A stretch of DNA of 64,000 bases from Bacteroidia bacterium (GTDB lineage Bacteria > Bacteroidota > Bacteroidia > Bacteroidales > GWA2-32-17). Within the stretch, counting starts at the first letter, position 1, and each line of letters starts with the position of its first letter. The translations under genes were made by a program, and so were the position numbers. Below, in pieces: positions 27,384 through 35,306 of this stretch. Under the pieces are notes generated by a model that had not been told where the DNA came from, did not search any database, and saw nothing but the letters and a program-made list of their open reading frames with translations. Location: positions 193,294-257,293 of the forward strand of contig JACREQ010000105.1 of NCBI GenBank assembly GCA_016218155.1. Direction: 5' to 3'.

Positions 27384-30170
27384 TTAGTAAGTACCTGCTA
27401 TTAAAGAATAAATTATTAATGCAACTAATACTAGTCCGGTAAATACGAATATAAATCCGAAAACTTTAACTGTTTTAATCCAATTCTGTGAGAATGCTTT
27501 TTTAACAATTACTTTATCTAGTTTACCTGCTTTTTCTAATTCTTCATATTCTTTAGGTCTGTCTGCTTTATATTCTTCAACTGGAACATGACCGGTAAAT
27601 ATTACTGTATCCATTGGGAAAGCCTCAGGACGTAAATGAGTATTAAAGAAGTGAATTGTAAATATAAATCCAACTGCTAATAAAGCCTCATCGCTATGTA
27701 TAATTTGAGCAACATTAATTACCCAACCAGGGAAGAAATTTGTAAAGAATTCTGGTAACCATAAAATTAATCCCGAGAAACCAATTACAGCTACTCCCCA
27801 GAATACTGCCATATAATCAAACTTTTCCCAATATGTCCAACGACCATAATAAGGACGAGGACCTGCTCCTAAGAACCATTTTACAGTGCCAATAGCATCT
27901 TTTAAATCCTGTTTGTTAAACATTAAGGAATCTTTACCAAAAATAAAAGACATCAATTTGGTTTTATTTTTAATCTTCATTCTTATTAACGAGAACACAT
28001 GGAAAATAAAATAACCAAATGTTATAACAGCTGCAAAACGGTGAATGCTTCCAGCAACATGAACTCCGCCTATTAATTTTGCAAGGTTATTTGCCCAAGG
28101 CATATGAGCAAATTTTAACATCATACCTGTTAAAGCAAGTAATAAGAAACTTACAATTACAAATAAGTGAGTAATTCTCTGACTCTTTTTAAATCTTCTA
28201 AAATATACAGCCTCGCCTTTTGGCTGTTTATGATGTTTTTTCTTTCTGGCTTCCATTATCGACCTTGGTATCCATAACAATGTATGAATTCCAAAAATTC
28301 CAAATACACTTAACAATAATGTTGTCATTATCCAGAAAGTATAATAAAGAACATCGTTATCATTATGTGTGGCATGTGTTAAATAACCGGTAAACTCAGC
28401 ATTAGCATTTGGATGGCATTTTTTACAGGTTTTAACAATATTTTTCTGCCCAATCATTGATTCAGGGTTAGAAATTTTTAAAATCTTATGTGCACCATGA
28501 CAATCAGAACATCTTGCTGCTTTTAAATATCCAAGCGTATAAGCTTTCCCATGATATGTTTCCATATATGTTTCTGAAAGCTTTTTATGACAACTTCCAC
28601 ACTGAAGAGTAATTTCATTTAAGAATTTATCTTTATCAATTTCGGTAATTGTATGAGCAGTATGACAGCTTGCACAAGTCGGGAATTTTTTATCTCCTGT
28701 ACTTTCAGTAATGGCATGATCGCTTGTCATGTAATCATCAAAAATACTCTTATGACATTTCGAGCATGTTTTTGGAACATTTTTAGGATTAACAGTTGAG
28801 TTATCGTCTGATTCTTTCAGAATGTTATGAGATGTATGACAATCGGTACAAACTGCACTTGCAAGTAATCCTTTTTCCTTTAATCCTTTTCCATGAACAC
28901 TTGAAGCATAATCACTATACGCATCAATCTCTTTTAATTTAGTGTTAATAACAGCTTTTCCGTTTTTATTATGGCATTTACCACATAAATCAGGAATAGA
29001 GCCTCTATATGTAGGAGATGTGTCATCATATCTTGTTTTTACTTTGTGCGTTCCGTGACAATCTGTACAATATGGAGCATTTGATTCTTTATTATTAAAA
29101 TATGCCTGACCATGACCACTGGTTATATAAATATTAGAAACCTCTTCGTGACAACCGGAACAATCTACTTTTTTATTTGTTATACAAGGACGTTCAGTTT
29201 TATTTTCAACAGTTACTTCCGAGTGACATTTAGTACATGCAATTTTCTTATGTGCTGAATTAATTAAATCATCTTTGTTAATCTTTAAAGATACCTTCTG
29301 GCCATTTACCATCTTATGAGTTTCGGCATTCTCGTGGCATTTTAAACAAAGTTGATTCGAAACAGTTTCTTCAATTTTTTTAACCTTAACAATGTGCGAC
29401 GGATGACAATCGCTACATGCAGGAACAGAACCTGCCTGCTTTTCCCATAGTTCTCTTTTAATTACTTTTGTATGTACTTCTTCAATTCTTGCATGACATT
29501 TCATACAAGTACCAGCAATTTTATTTGGCGAAATTGAAGAGTTAGGACTGGTGTGTGGTAATATCAAGTGGTTGCCATGACAATCATTACACGTTGCTGT
29601 AACAATTAGCCCACTTTTATATAATCCCTTACCATGAATACTTTCACTATAATGCTCAAGAATATTACTCTGAGGAATGTTATATAATCTTGCAACCGGC
29701 GATCCTTCTTTATGACATTTACCACAAAGAACAGGAATATTCATTTTATAAGTAAGTGACTTAGGATTTGTGTGTCTTAATATTCCATGCTGCCCATGAC
29801 ATTCCTTACAATCGGGTGCATATGGCGCGTTTAATTTTAATGCCTGACCATGAATACCTGTAAAAAATTGCATCTGTGCATTTTTATGACAACCTCCGCA
29901 CTCAACAGGTTTTAAATTTTCGGGATGAGGAAATTCTGCAACAGCCGCATCTTTATGACAAGATGCACATAGAACACTTTTATGAACAGATTTATTCAGA
30001 ATATTTTTATCAGCAAACAACGAAATTGTTTTACCCCCTTTTACCTTAGTTAAACCATGATCTTCATGGCACATCAAACAATCATCATTTGTTTGTGCGT
30101 ATAAGCCATTAACAGCTAAGGCGATAGCTGATAACACTAATATTAACTTTCTGGAAATTTTATTTAGCAT
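27384..30170 (-). CDS. Multihaem cytochrome c (19 CXXCH) fused to b-type membrane cytochrome
   Basis: The 928-residue protein has a signal peptide (cleavage near LYAQ-TN) and 19 CXXCH motifs between about residues 31 and 590, from CLMCH to CKKCH. Two of its blocks are internally similar: IPVLCGKCHKE ... SIHGKGLYKSGLIVTATCNDCH and IPDLCGKCHNK ... SVHGKGLKEKGLLASAVCTDCH, evidence of an internal duplication. From about residue 610 a cytochrome b561/FdnI-like membrane domain follows (helices with RITHLFVIVSFLL, IHRFAAVITFGYFIFHVF and IIHSDEALLAVGFIFTIHFF as haem-b ligands), plus an extra C-terminal helix. It is a paralogue of the 16-haem protein and should likewise link the quinone pool to periplasmic haem chains. 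An FNR-type dyad lies at about -41 relative to its predicted start site. Confidence 0.86.
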   Translation of the reverse strand: MLNKISRKLILVLSAIALAVNGLYAQTNDDCLMCHEDHGLTKVKGGKTISLFADKNILNKSVHKSVLCASCHKDAAVAEFPHPENLKPVECGGCHKNAQMQFFTGIHGQALKLNAPYAPDCKECHGQHGILRHTNPKSLTYKMNIPVLCGKCHKEGSPVARLYNIPQSNILEHYSESIHGKGLYKSGLIVTATCNDCHGNHLILPHTSPNSSISPNKIAGTCMKCHARIEEVHTKVIKRELWEKQAGSVPACSDCHPSHIVKVKKIEETVSNQLCLKCHENAETHKMVNGQKVSLKINKDDLINSAHKKIACTKCHSEVTVENKTERPCITNKKVDCSGCHEEVSNIYITSGHGQAYFNNKESNAPYCTDCHGTHKVKTRYDDTSPTYRGSIPDLCGKCHNKNGKAVINTKLKEIDAYSDYASSVHGKGLKEKGLLASAVCTDCHTSHNILKESDDNSTVNPKNVPKTCSKCHKSIFDDYMTSDHAITESTGDKKFPTCASCHTAHTITEIDKDKFLNEITLQCGSCHKKLSETYMETYHGKAYTLGYLKAARCSDCHGAHKILKISNPESMIGQKNIVKTCKKCHPNANAEFTGYLTHATHNDNDVLYYTFWIMTTLLLSVFGIFGIHTLLWIPRSIMEARKKKHHKQPKGEAVYFRRFKKSQRITHLFVIVSFLLLALTGMMLKFAHMPWANNLAKLIGGVHVAGSIHRFAAVITFGYFIFHVFSLIRMKIKNKTKLMSFIFGKDSLMFNKQDLKDAIGTVKWFLGAGPRPYYGRWTYWEKFDYMAVFWGVAVIGFSGLILWLPEFFTNFFPGWVINVAQIIHSDEALLAVGFIFTIHFFNTHLRPEAFPMDTVIFTGHVPVEEYKADRPKEYEELEKAGKLDKVIVKKAFSQNWIKTVKVFGFIFVFTGLVLVALIIYSLIAGTY

Positions 30171-30213
30171 TTTAATAATATTTTTTAAACTTTATACCTT
30201 ATTATATTCTTTA

Positions 30214-30221
30214 CAAATGTA
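30214..30221 (-). promoter_or_regulatory. Candidate promoter -7 box for the 19-haem gene
   Basis: On the minus strand this is TACATTTG, an exact TAnnTTTG match, with start site predicted near 30210. The -33 position has only a T-run without TTTG, the pattern expected for an activator-dependent promoter. Confidence 0.5.
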
Positions 30222-30243
30222 AAATCGCTTTGCATATTAAAAA

Positions 30244-30257
30244 ATGTTATAGAACAT
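30244..30257. promoter_or_regulatory. FNR/CRP-type dyad ATGTT-N4-AACAT at about -41
   Basis: ATGTT-ATAG-AACAT has its centre about 41 bases upstream of the predicted start site of the 19-haem gene. That is the class II activation position used by FNR/CRP-family regulators. Confidence 0.55.
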
Positions 30258-30558
30258 CTTAGCAAGGGTAACCATTTAATAAAAATCATAATTACATGAA
30301 TTGTTATTATTCCTTACATCAAATTTTGTATTTAATTAGCATTATGCTTCTTACAAAACATTAAATTAAATCAAATTGTATAATTTTAAATTATGACCTA
30401 CTTACCATCCAAATCTTTAAATAAATATTAATTGTGTTTAATATATGCTTTGTTTAGGTTATATAGCAGTTTAACCAGAATAAAAATAATCTTAGTTCGA
30501 TTTAAGAAATCTTTAATCAACTTCTAACTACTAAAATCATATAAAGATTAAAAATAAA

Positions 30559-30584
30559 AAAGACCATCTTTTAGGATGGTCTTT
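30559..30584 (-). terminator. Rho-independent terminator of the cytochrome-lipoprotein/barrel operon
   Basis: The 10-bp arms AAAGACCATC/GATGGTCTTT enclose a 6-base loop. On the minus strand the stem is followed by TTATTTTTAA. It lies about 27 bases past the stop. Confidence 0.8.
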
Positions 30585-30610
30585 AAAGTTTTTATTTAGC
30601 TCTTTTCTGG

Positions 30611-31486
30611 TTAGAATCTAACTGTAATATTAAAGCCAATAAATAAATTACTCATATCTCTTAGGTTATATAAATAATTTTTTTGTGGAATAATGTTATT
30701 GTAAGTTGTAGCAAATAATTGGAATGCATGTGTACCTCCATTTTTTTCAAAGCCAAAAGCATAACCCGGCTTTGGTGCTCCTGGCACTTCATTACCTTCA
30801 GCATCTTTAGGATAAGTGATTGACTCAAGAGGTGAAACATAATTAAATTCTGCCATAAATGATATTTCATTCCATATTTTAAACCTACCACCAACACTAG
30901 CACCAAATGCCTGATTTGCATGTAAAGAATCTACTTTGTTGAAATGTAAAAAATATGGAGCAATTTCCATAGATAGCCTGTCGTTAAATTTTCTTGCAAT
31001 TATAAGCTGGTGAAAATAAGAAATACGGTTTGTGAAACTATAATCATCTCCAAATTCAGCTTTATTGCTTGCATTTATAACAATATTTCCATAATAGGTA
31101 AGAAATACAGGTGTTCCTTCTTTCTTTTGTTTTAGTATAGAATACTTCCAAACTAACTCCTGCATTTTATTGAATTTTTCTGTACCAAATCCAATCATTA
31201 GATTGTCTGTAATACCGTAATTAAATCCAAGTCTTGCATTTGCGGGTCCATATATACCAAACAAATCGCTGATGTTTTTAATTGTACCGATTCTATGATG
31301 AATTACAAATTCTTTTGACTTTTTAGTTGGCTGAAAAGTGGTTTGATTATCAATTAACATAGTACATGCAAAAGCATCTTCTACCGGAGTTTTTACCTGA
31401 GTTTCTCCCTCTTGAGAAATAGCATATTTTACACTGATAATCAATACCAGACATAAAATTAACGATATTCTTTTTAACATAATCAT
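30611..31486 (-). CDS. DUF5777-like outer-membrane beta-barrel protein
   Basis: The 291-residue protein has a signal peptide (cleavage near AISQ-EG); the ATG at 31480 (MLKRISL) is an equally good start. The body is alternating amphipathic strands ending in a C-terminal aromatic (FIGFNITVRF), as in outer-membrane barrels. EFVIHHRIGTIKNISDLFGIYGPANARLGFNYGITDNLMIGFG is split over residues about 60-105 and matches the pattern of DUF5777 barrel proteins of Bacteroidota. It lies 30 bases downstream of a cytochrome lipoprotein gene on the same strand, so the two are very likely one operon. A barrel paired with an outer-membrane multihaem lipoprotein suggests a porin-cytochrome conduit; this is inference. 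Confidence 0.72.
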   Translation of the reverse strand: MIMLKRISLILCLVLIISVKYAISQEGETQVKTPVEDAFACTMLIDNQTTFQPTKKSKEFVIHHRIGTIKNISDLFGIYGPANARLGFNYGITDNLMIGFGTEKFNKMQELVWKYSILKQKKEGTPVFLTYYGNIVINASNKAEFGDDYSFTNRISYFHQLIIARKFNDRLSMEIAPYFLHFNKVDSLHANQAFGASVGGRFKIWNEISFMAEFNYVSPLESITYPKDAEGNEVPGAPKPGYAFGFEKNGGTHAFQLFATTYNNIIPQKNYLYNLRDMSNLFIGFNITVRF

Positions 31487-31516
31487 TTATTTAGATTTTA
31501 TTGTTTTTACTAATTA

Positions 31517-32413
31517 TTACCAACATTTTTTACCAACTCCACAATGAGCTGCAGTACCATTACCTGAGTAACTCATACCATTAGCCATTGTTCCACCTGC
31601 ACTTACATTAAGAGGCTTAAAGAATGTTTCACCATCAATATGATAGTTTGTACCGTAAGTTCCTTGCAAGATTGGTCCGTTTACACTTGTTACATCTGTT
31701 GCACTAGCAGTATGACACCAGAAACACTGAACTCCACTCCAGTAAGGAGTTGAATAAGGAGCCAATGAAAAATCTTTAGTATTTGACATGTGTGCATTCA
31801 ATTGATGACTGCCAGATGTAGGATATTTACCTGCTGTCATTAAAATATCTTTTGTAACAAAATATGGTGAAGTCATATTTCCATTACCGTTGTGACAGAA
31901 AACACATTCTGTTATTTTACCGGTATCCCATCTAGGAGTTTGTGCATATACGGTTGTTCCAAAAGGCAATGCTGTTGTGTCTCCCCATGTATAGGTTCCA
32001 TCAGTACCCCTATCAGCTGTAACACCATTACTATGACAATAAACATTTGAACAGGTTTTTGTATTTGAATCCCAGGCAGGAGTATTGCTATCTGATCCTT
32101 TTCTTGTAGCTAAGCCTGCAGGATCAAAAGTAACATTTTTTACAGCATCAATATGTGTTGCAGTCTCATAACCATGACCAAAATGACATTCATTACAATC
32201 GTATGCATATAACCCTATTGTATGTTTACTATGCGCGTTTGTAGAATGCCCGGGAAAAGTAGCATTATGACATGCTTCGCATTTATCAGGCAAAACAACT
32301 TCTTCAGGTACATTACCTTTAAAAGTGATTTTTTGTTTTTCGCACGATGCCAAAAAAATCACATTACATATAAGTAATGTAAAAATTACAGTTTTGAAAT
32401 TTTCTCTAATCAT
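31517..32413 (-). CDS. Multihaem cytochrome lipoprotein with CX4CH motif (Geobacter CxxxxCH/CXXCH type)
   Basis: The 298-residue protein has a lipobox LASC (Cys about 24), so it is a lipoprotein. Haem motifs in order: CEACH, CNECH, CSNVYCH (C-x4-C-H), CVFCH and CFWCH. The C-terminus ends AAHCGVGKKCW, with two further Cys but no CXXCH. The C-x4-C-H motif in a CSNVYCHSNG context, with W/T/D-rich spacers, is the hallmark of the repeat family first seen in Geobacter outer-surface cytochromes (the CxxxxCH...CXXCH domain). It is co-directional with and 30 bases upstream of the barrel gene. Probable role: outer-membrane electron transfer. Compared with multi-repeat relatives it is short, essentially one repeat unit. 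Confidence 0.82.
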   Translation of the reverse strand: MIRENFKTVIFTLLICNVIFLASCEKQKITFKGNVPEEVVLPDKCEACHNATFPGHSTNAHSKHTIGLYAYDCNECHFGHGYETATHIDAVKNVTFDPAGLATRKGSDSNTPAWDSNTKTCSNVYCHSNGVTADRGTDGTYTWGDTTALPFGTTVYAQTPRWDTGKITECVFCHNGNGNMTSPYFVTKDILMTAGKYPTSGSHQLNAHMSNTKDFSLAPYSTPYWSGVQCFWCHTASATDVTSVNGPILQGTYGTNYHIDGETFFKPLNVSAGGTMANGMSYSGNGTAAHCGVGKKCW

Positions 32414-32529
32414 AGATCTTAATATTTAATTTAAAAAAGAATTTAAGACTCTTAAAAATATAACGATAGGTATTTTACCTCAGATTATGTTTAATAATAC
32501 AAATATATAATTTGATTTATAAATAAAAA

Positions 32530-32568
32530 AAAGAATTATACCTTTTAAAATAAAAGATATAATTCTTT
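32530..32568 (-). terminator. Rho-independent terminator of the hcp/cupin gene string
   Basis: The 11-bp arms AAAGAATTATA/TATAATTCTTT have additional inner pairing CTTTTA/TAAAAG. On the minus strand the stem is followed by TTTTTTATTT. It sits about 40 bases past the stop of the last cupin gene. Confidence 0.75.
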
Positions 32569-32607
32569 AAAACATGTTTTTTTACAAAGAAAAAAAATAA
32601 AGTGGAG

Positions 32608-32922
32608 TTAATTACTAATTAGCTTTACAACTAATAATTCTAGCTTTTCTTCTGAAATATTTTTCCAACCTCTTAAATAATTTTTCTCAACAAATACAGA
32701 TGAAAATGAAAAAGCTTCAACTTTCTCATCTTCAATTGACAATATACCCTTGCCGGATATCACATTAAAAATCACGTCATTTGGATTCTTATGTAACTCT
32801 ATTTCTTCACCGGGCAATAAACTTAGTTTTATTATTTCTATATTATTATTAGAAAACATTTTTCTTGCCTCAATGTCAAAACGAACAGGAGAGGCATTTT
32901 CATAACTGGTAATTTTTATCAT
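32608..32922 (-). CDS. Small cupin-domain protein
   Basis: The 104-residue protein is a single cupin. A turn and first motif LLPGEEIELHKNPNDVIFNV precede ISGKGILSIEDE, and a second strand set VFVEKNYLRGWKNIS follows. The usual HxH metal site is reduced to ELHKN, so metal binding is uncertain. Its ATG overlaps the stop of the [2Fe-2S] gene (ATGA), showing translational coupling. It is the last gene of the hcp string. Exact function is unknown; small cupins near hcp are probably redox-stress accessory proteins (inference). Confidence 0.75.
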   Translation of the reverse strand: MIKITSYENASPVRFDIEARKMFSNNNIEIIKLSLLPGEEIELHKNPNDVIFNVISGKGILSIEDEKVEAFSFSSVFVEKNYLRGWKNISEEKLELLVVKLISN

Positions 32923-33098
32923 TTAGTATATTTATTAATAATTTCCTGAATTACAGGCCTACACCCTCCGCAAATCATTCCAGCACCTGTTTCTTCACAT
33001 ACTTTATCAATAGTTTTAATACCATTTTTATTAATAGTATTTACTATTTGCTGCTTTGTAATTTCAGCACATGTGCAAATAACTTCATTGGTAAGCAT
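32919..33098 (-). CDS. BFD-like [2Fe-2S] protein, 59 residues
   Basis: A 59-codon gene from ATG at 33098 to TGA at 32919. The product begins MLTNEVICTCAEITKQQIVN and has Cys8-x-Cys10 near the start and ICGGCRP (Cys43-x2-Cys46) near the end, with the helical spacing of the BFD-like (bacterioferritin-associated ferredoxin) fold. These small domains bind one [2Fe-2S] cluster and usually pass electrons to or from a partner. It starts 1 base after the upstream cupin stop, with GGAG as ribosome-binding site, and its stop overlaps the downstream cupin start. Its placement suggests it serves as an electron carrier in the hcp cluster. Confidence 0.9.
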   Translation of the reverse strand: MLTNEVICTCAEITKQQIVNTINKNGIKTIDKVCEETGAGMICGGCRPVIQEIINKYTK

Positions 33099-33099
33099 A

Positions 33100-33432
33100 T
33101 CATTCTCCTTTAATCATTATTAAAAGCATCTTAAATCTTTCATTTGCGAAAACTGAGTGAGGAACATTTGCAGGCATTATAATAAACTGACCTGCATTAA
33201 GTTTATATAGTTTTCTATCAATCGAAATTTCAGCATTTCCATCCAATATCTGAATAATAGCATCAAAAGGTGCAGAATGTTCACTTAATCCCTGACCTTT
33301 ATCAAATGCAAATAGGGATAAATTTCCGGTTGTTTTTTTTGTAATAGTTTTACTTACAACAGAGCCGTCTGAATAATCCACACTTCCCGATAAATCAAAG
33401 ATTGTAGAATGTTGAAATGTTAGTGAATTCAT
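33100..33432 (-). CDS. Small cupin-domain protein
   Basis: The 110-residue single cupin has motif 1 around GQGLSEHSAPFDAIIQILDG and motif 2 around LNAGQFIIMPANVPHSVFA. The second-motif His is present; the first motif keeps EH rather than HxH. It leads a tight three-gene unit (cupin, [2Fe-2S], cupin) separated from hcp by a 110-base gap with a long stem-loop. Cupins with this PxxVPHSV ending are common beside hcp in anaerobes. Ligand unknown. Confidence 0.8.
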   Translation of the reverse strand: MNSLTFQHSTIFDLSGSVDYSDGSVVSKTITKKTTGNLSLFAFDKGQGLSEHSAPFDAIIQILDGNAEISIDRKLYKLNAGQFIIMPANVPHSVFANERFKMLLIMIKGE

Positions 33433-33454
33433 ATTCTTTTATTTTAACAAAGAT

Positions 33455-33501
33455 GTCTAATTTAAATTAATTCTAAATAATAAAATTAATTCAAATTAGA
33501 C
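33455..33501. other. 17-bp-arm AT-rich stem-loop between hcp and the cupin unit
   Basis: The arms 33455-33471 (GTCTAATTTAAATTAAT) and 33485-33501 pair at 16 of 17 positions around a 13-base loop. It lies 42 bases past the hcp stop and 23 before the cupin ATG. It could be a partial terminator, an RNA stability element, or an operator. There is no strong U-tract. Confidence 0.55.
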
Positions 33502-33542
33502 CATTCTTTTTATTTATTTGATAAATGCACCATTTATCATGA

Positions 33543-35222
33543 TTAATTAAGCTCTAACTCATATTCAGGTTGTAAAAACAGTTTTATGTCTTCATCAACT
33601 GAACCAATTCCTGCAATACCAAAATTATCAACCAAAACTTTTGCAACATTTGCTGAAAGGAAAGCTGGCAGTGTTGGTCCAAGATGTATCTTCTTTACTC
33701 CTAGTGACAATAATGCTAATAAAACAATCACTGCCTTTTGCTCATACCATGCAATATTATATGCAATTGGAAGATCATTTATATCTTCTAATTTGAATAC
33801 ATCCTTTAATGTTAAAGCAATAACAGCTAGAGAATATGAATCATTACATTGCCCTGCATCTAAAACTCTTGGAATTCCACCAATATCTCCTAAAGCTAAT
33901 TTATTGTAACGATATTTTGCACAACCGGCTGTTAGAATTACAGTATCCATTGGAAGTTTAGCAGCAAATTCTTCATAATAATTTCTGTCTTTTTGTCTGC
34001 CGTCACAACCTGCCATTACAAAAAATTTACGTATAGCGCCAGATTTTACTGCCTCAACAACTTTATCAGCTAATTGTAAAACCTGATTATGAGCAAAGCC
34101 TCCAACAATTTCTCCGGTTTCAATTTCAGTTGGCGAAGCACATTTTTTTGCATGAGCAATAATCTCAGAAAAATCTTTTTTGCCATCTTTTGCTCTGTTT
34201 GCAATATGTTTTGCACCCACTAAACCTGATGCTCCAGTTGTGTATATTCTGTCTTTATAACCTACATTTTTTGATGGTGGAACAATACAGTTTGTTGTGA
34301 ATAAAATAGGACCATTAAATGATTCAAATTCTTCACCTTGTTTCCACCATGCATTGCCATAATTTCCAGCCAAATGACTGTATTTTTTAAATGCAGGATA
34401 ATATTGTGCAGGAAGCATTTCGCTATGTGTGTAAACATCTACACCAGTGCCATCAGTCTGCTCTAAAAGCTCTTCCATATCTTTTAAATCGTGACCACTT
34501 ATAAGTATCGCAGGGTTTTTTCTAACACCAATATTAACTTTTGTTATTTCAGGATTACCATAAGCTGTTGTATTTGCTTTATCAAGTAAAGCCATTACGC
34601 TAACTCCATTTTTTCCACATTCTAAAACAAGAGCTACAAGTTGATCGGCAGTTAATGAATCGTCAGTTGTTGCTGCTAATCCACGATGCATAAATTCATA
34701 CACTGCTTTATCTTCATAACCTAAATTATTCGCATGTTCGGCATAAGCAGCCATTCCTTTTATACCATAAATTAGAAGTTCTCTGAGCGAACGCACATCT
34801 TCATTTATAGTACTTAATATACTTGCCTGTTCAGCTTTCTTTTCGAACTCGGCAACTGTATTTGCAACCCATGATGCAGATTCGTGCAACTTTGATTTTT
34901 CGATTTTTAGCCCTTTTTCTTCAAGTTCTTTTTCAAACCGAGCTCTTAATTTTAATCCTTCTTCAACTTTTGCATTAATTGCAGATTTGTCGAAATTAGC
35001 ATTAGTAATAGTCATGAATAATGCATCAAAAACATATTTATCTATTTCATTATTTTCGATATTGCTTTTTCTTGCTTCATTTGCAAGTATAGAAATACCT
35101 TTACACGCATAGATTAATACATCCATTGATGCGGATAAATCATCAGATTTTCCACAAACTCCATTTACTGTACAAGCAACACCTTTTGCTGCTTCCTGAC
35201 ATTGATAACAAAACATACTCAT
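33543..35222 (-). CDS. hcp: Hybrid-cluster protein / hydroxylamine reductase, class I
   Basis: The 559-residue protein has N-terminal cluster ligands Cys5, Cys8, Cys17 and Cys23 (C-x2-C-x8-C-x5-C), the arrangement of class I Hcp from strict anaerobes rather than the C-x2-C-x11-C-x6-C of enteric bacteria. Hybrid-cluster ligands are visible in [14 protein letters not shown], the TTNCIVPP segment, [28 protein letters not shown] and [16 protein letters not shown]. Hcp reduces NO to N2O, and hydroxylamine in vitro, in the cytoplasm, and protects against nitrosative stress. It is co-directional with an upstream Fe-S protein (84-base gap) and downstream cupin and [2Fe-2S] genes. The electron donor (an Hcr) is absent, so the neighbouring Fe-S proteins are candidates. 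Confidence 0.97.
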   Translation of the reverse strand: MSMFCYQCQEAAKGVACTVNGVCGKSDDLSASMDVLIYACKGISILANEARKSNIENNEIDKYVFDALFMTITNANFDKSAINAKVEEGLKLRARFEKELEEKGLKIEKSKLHESASWVANTVAEFEKKAEQASILSTINEDVRSLRELLIYGIKGMAAYAEHANNLGYEDKAVYEFMHRGLAATTDDSLTADQLVALVLECGKNGVSVMALLDKANTTAYGNPEITKVNIGVRKNPAILISGHDLKDMEELLEQTDGTGVDVYTHSEMLPAQYYPAFKKYSHLAGNYGNAWWKQGEEFESFNGPILFTTNCIVPPSKNVGYKDRIYTTGASGLVGAKHIANRAKDGKKDFSEIIAHAKKCASPTEIETGEIVGGFAHNQVLQLADKVVEAVKSGAIRKFFVMAGCDGRQKDRNYYEEFAAKLPMDTVILTAGCAKYRYNKLALGDIGGIPRVLDAGQCNDSYSLAVIALTLKDVFKLEDINDLPIAYNIAWYEQKAVIVLLALLSLGVKKIHLGPTLPAFLSANVAKVLVDNFGIAGIGSVDEDIKLFLQPEYELELN

Positions 35223-35306
35223 AATAATTTTAATTGGTTAATAATAATTTATATTGATTTTTTAACAACTTACAATAATGTATTACATTTAAATTTAAGT
35301 TATTTG

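Larger units (their letters stand above)
30171..30610. other. Intergenic region upstream of the 19-haem gene
   Basis: This 440-base gap holds the 19-haem promoter (30214-30221), an FNR-type dyad (30244-30257) and, at its far end, the terminator of the barrel gene (30559-30584). Between 30258 and 30558 I see only AT-rich sequence without an ORF, repeat or clear palindrome. Confidence 0.6.

Noticed and set aside
31517-31560. Frameshift at the C-terminus of the CX4CH lipoprotein
   Set aside because: The end (HCGVGKKCW, stop) lacks a last CXXCH, but the frame is continuous and no alternative frame restores a haem motif.
33586-33909. 107-codon plus-strand ORF within hcp
   Set aside because: Shadow of the hcp C-terminal region, which carries intact cluster ligands in the sense frame.
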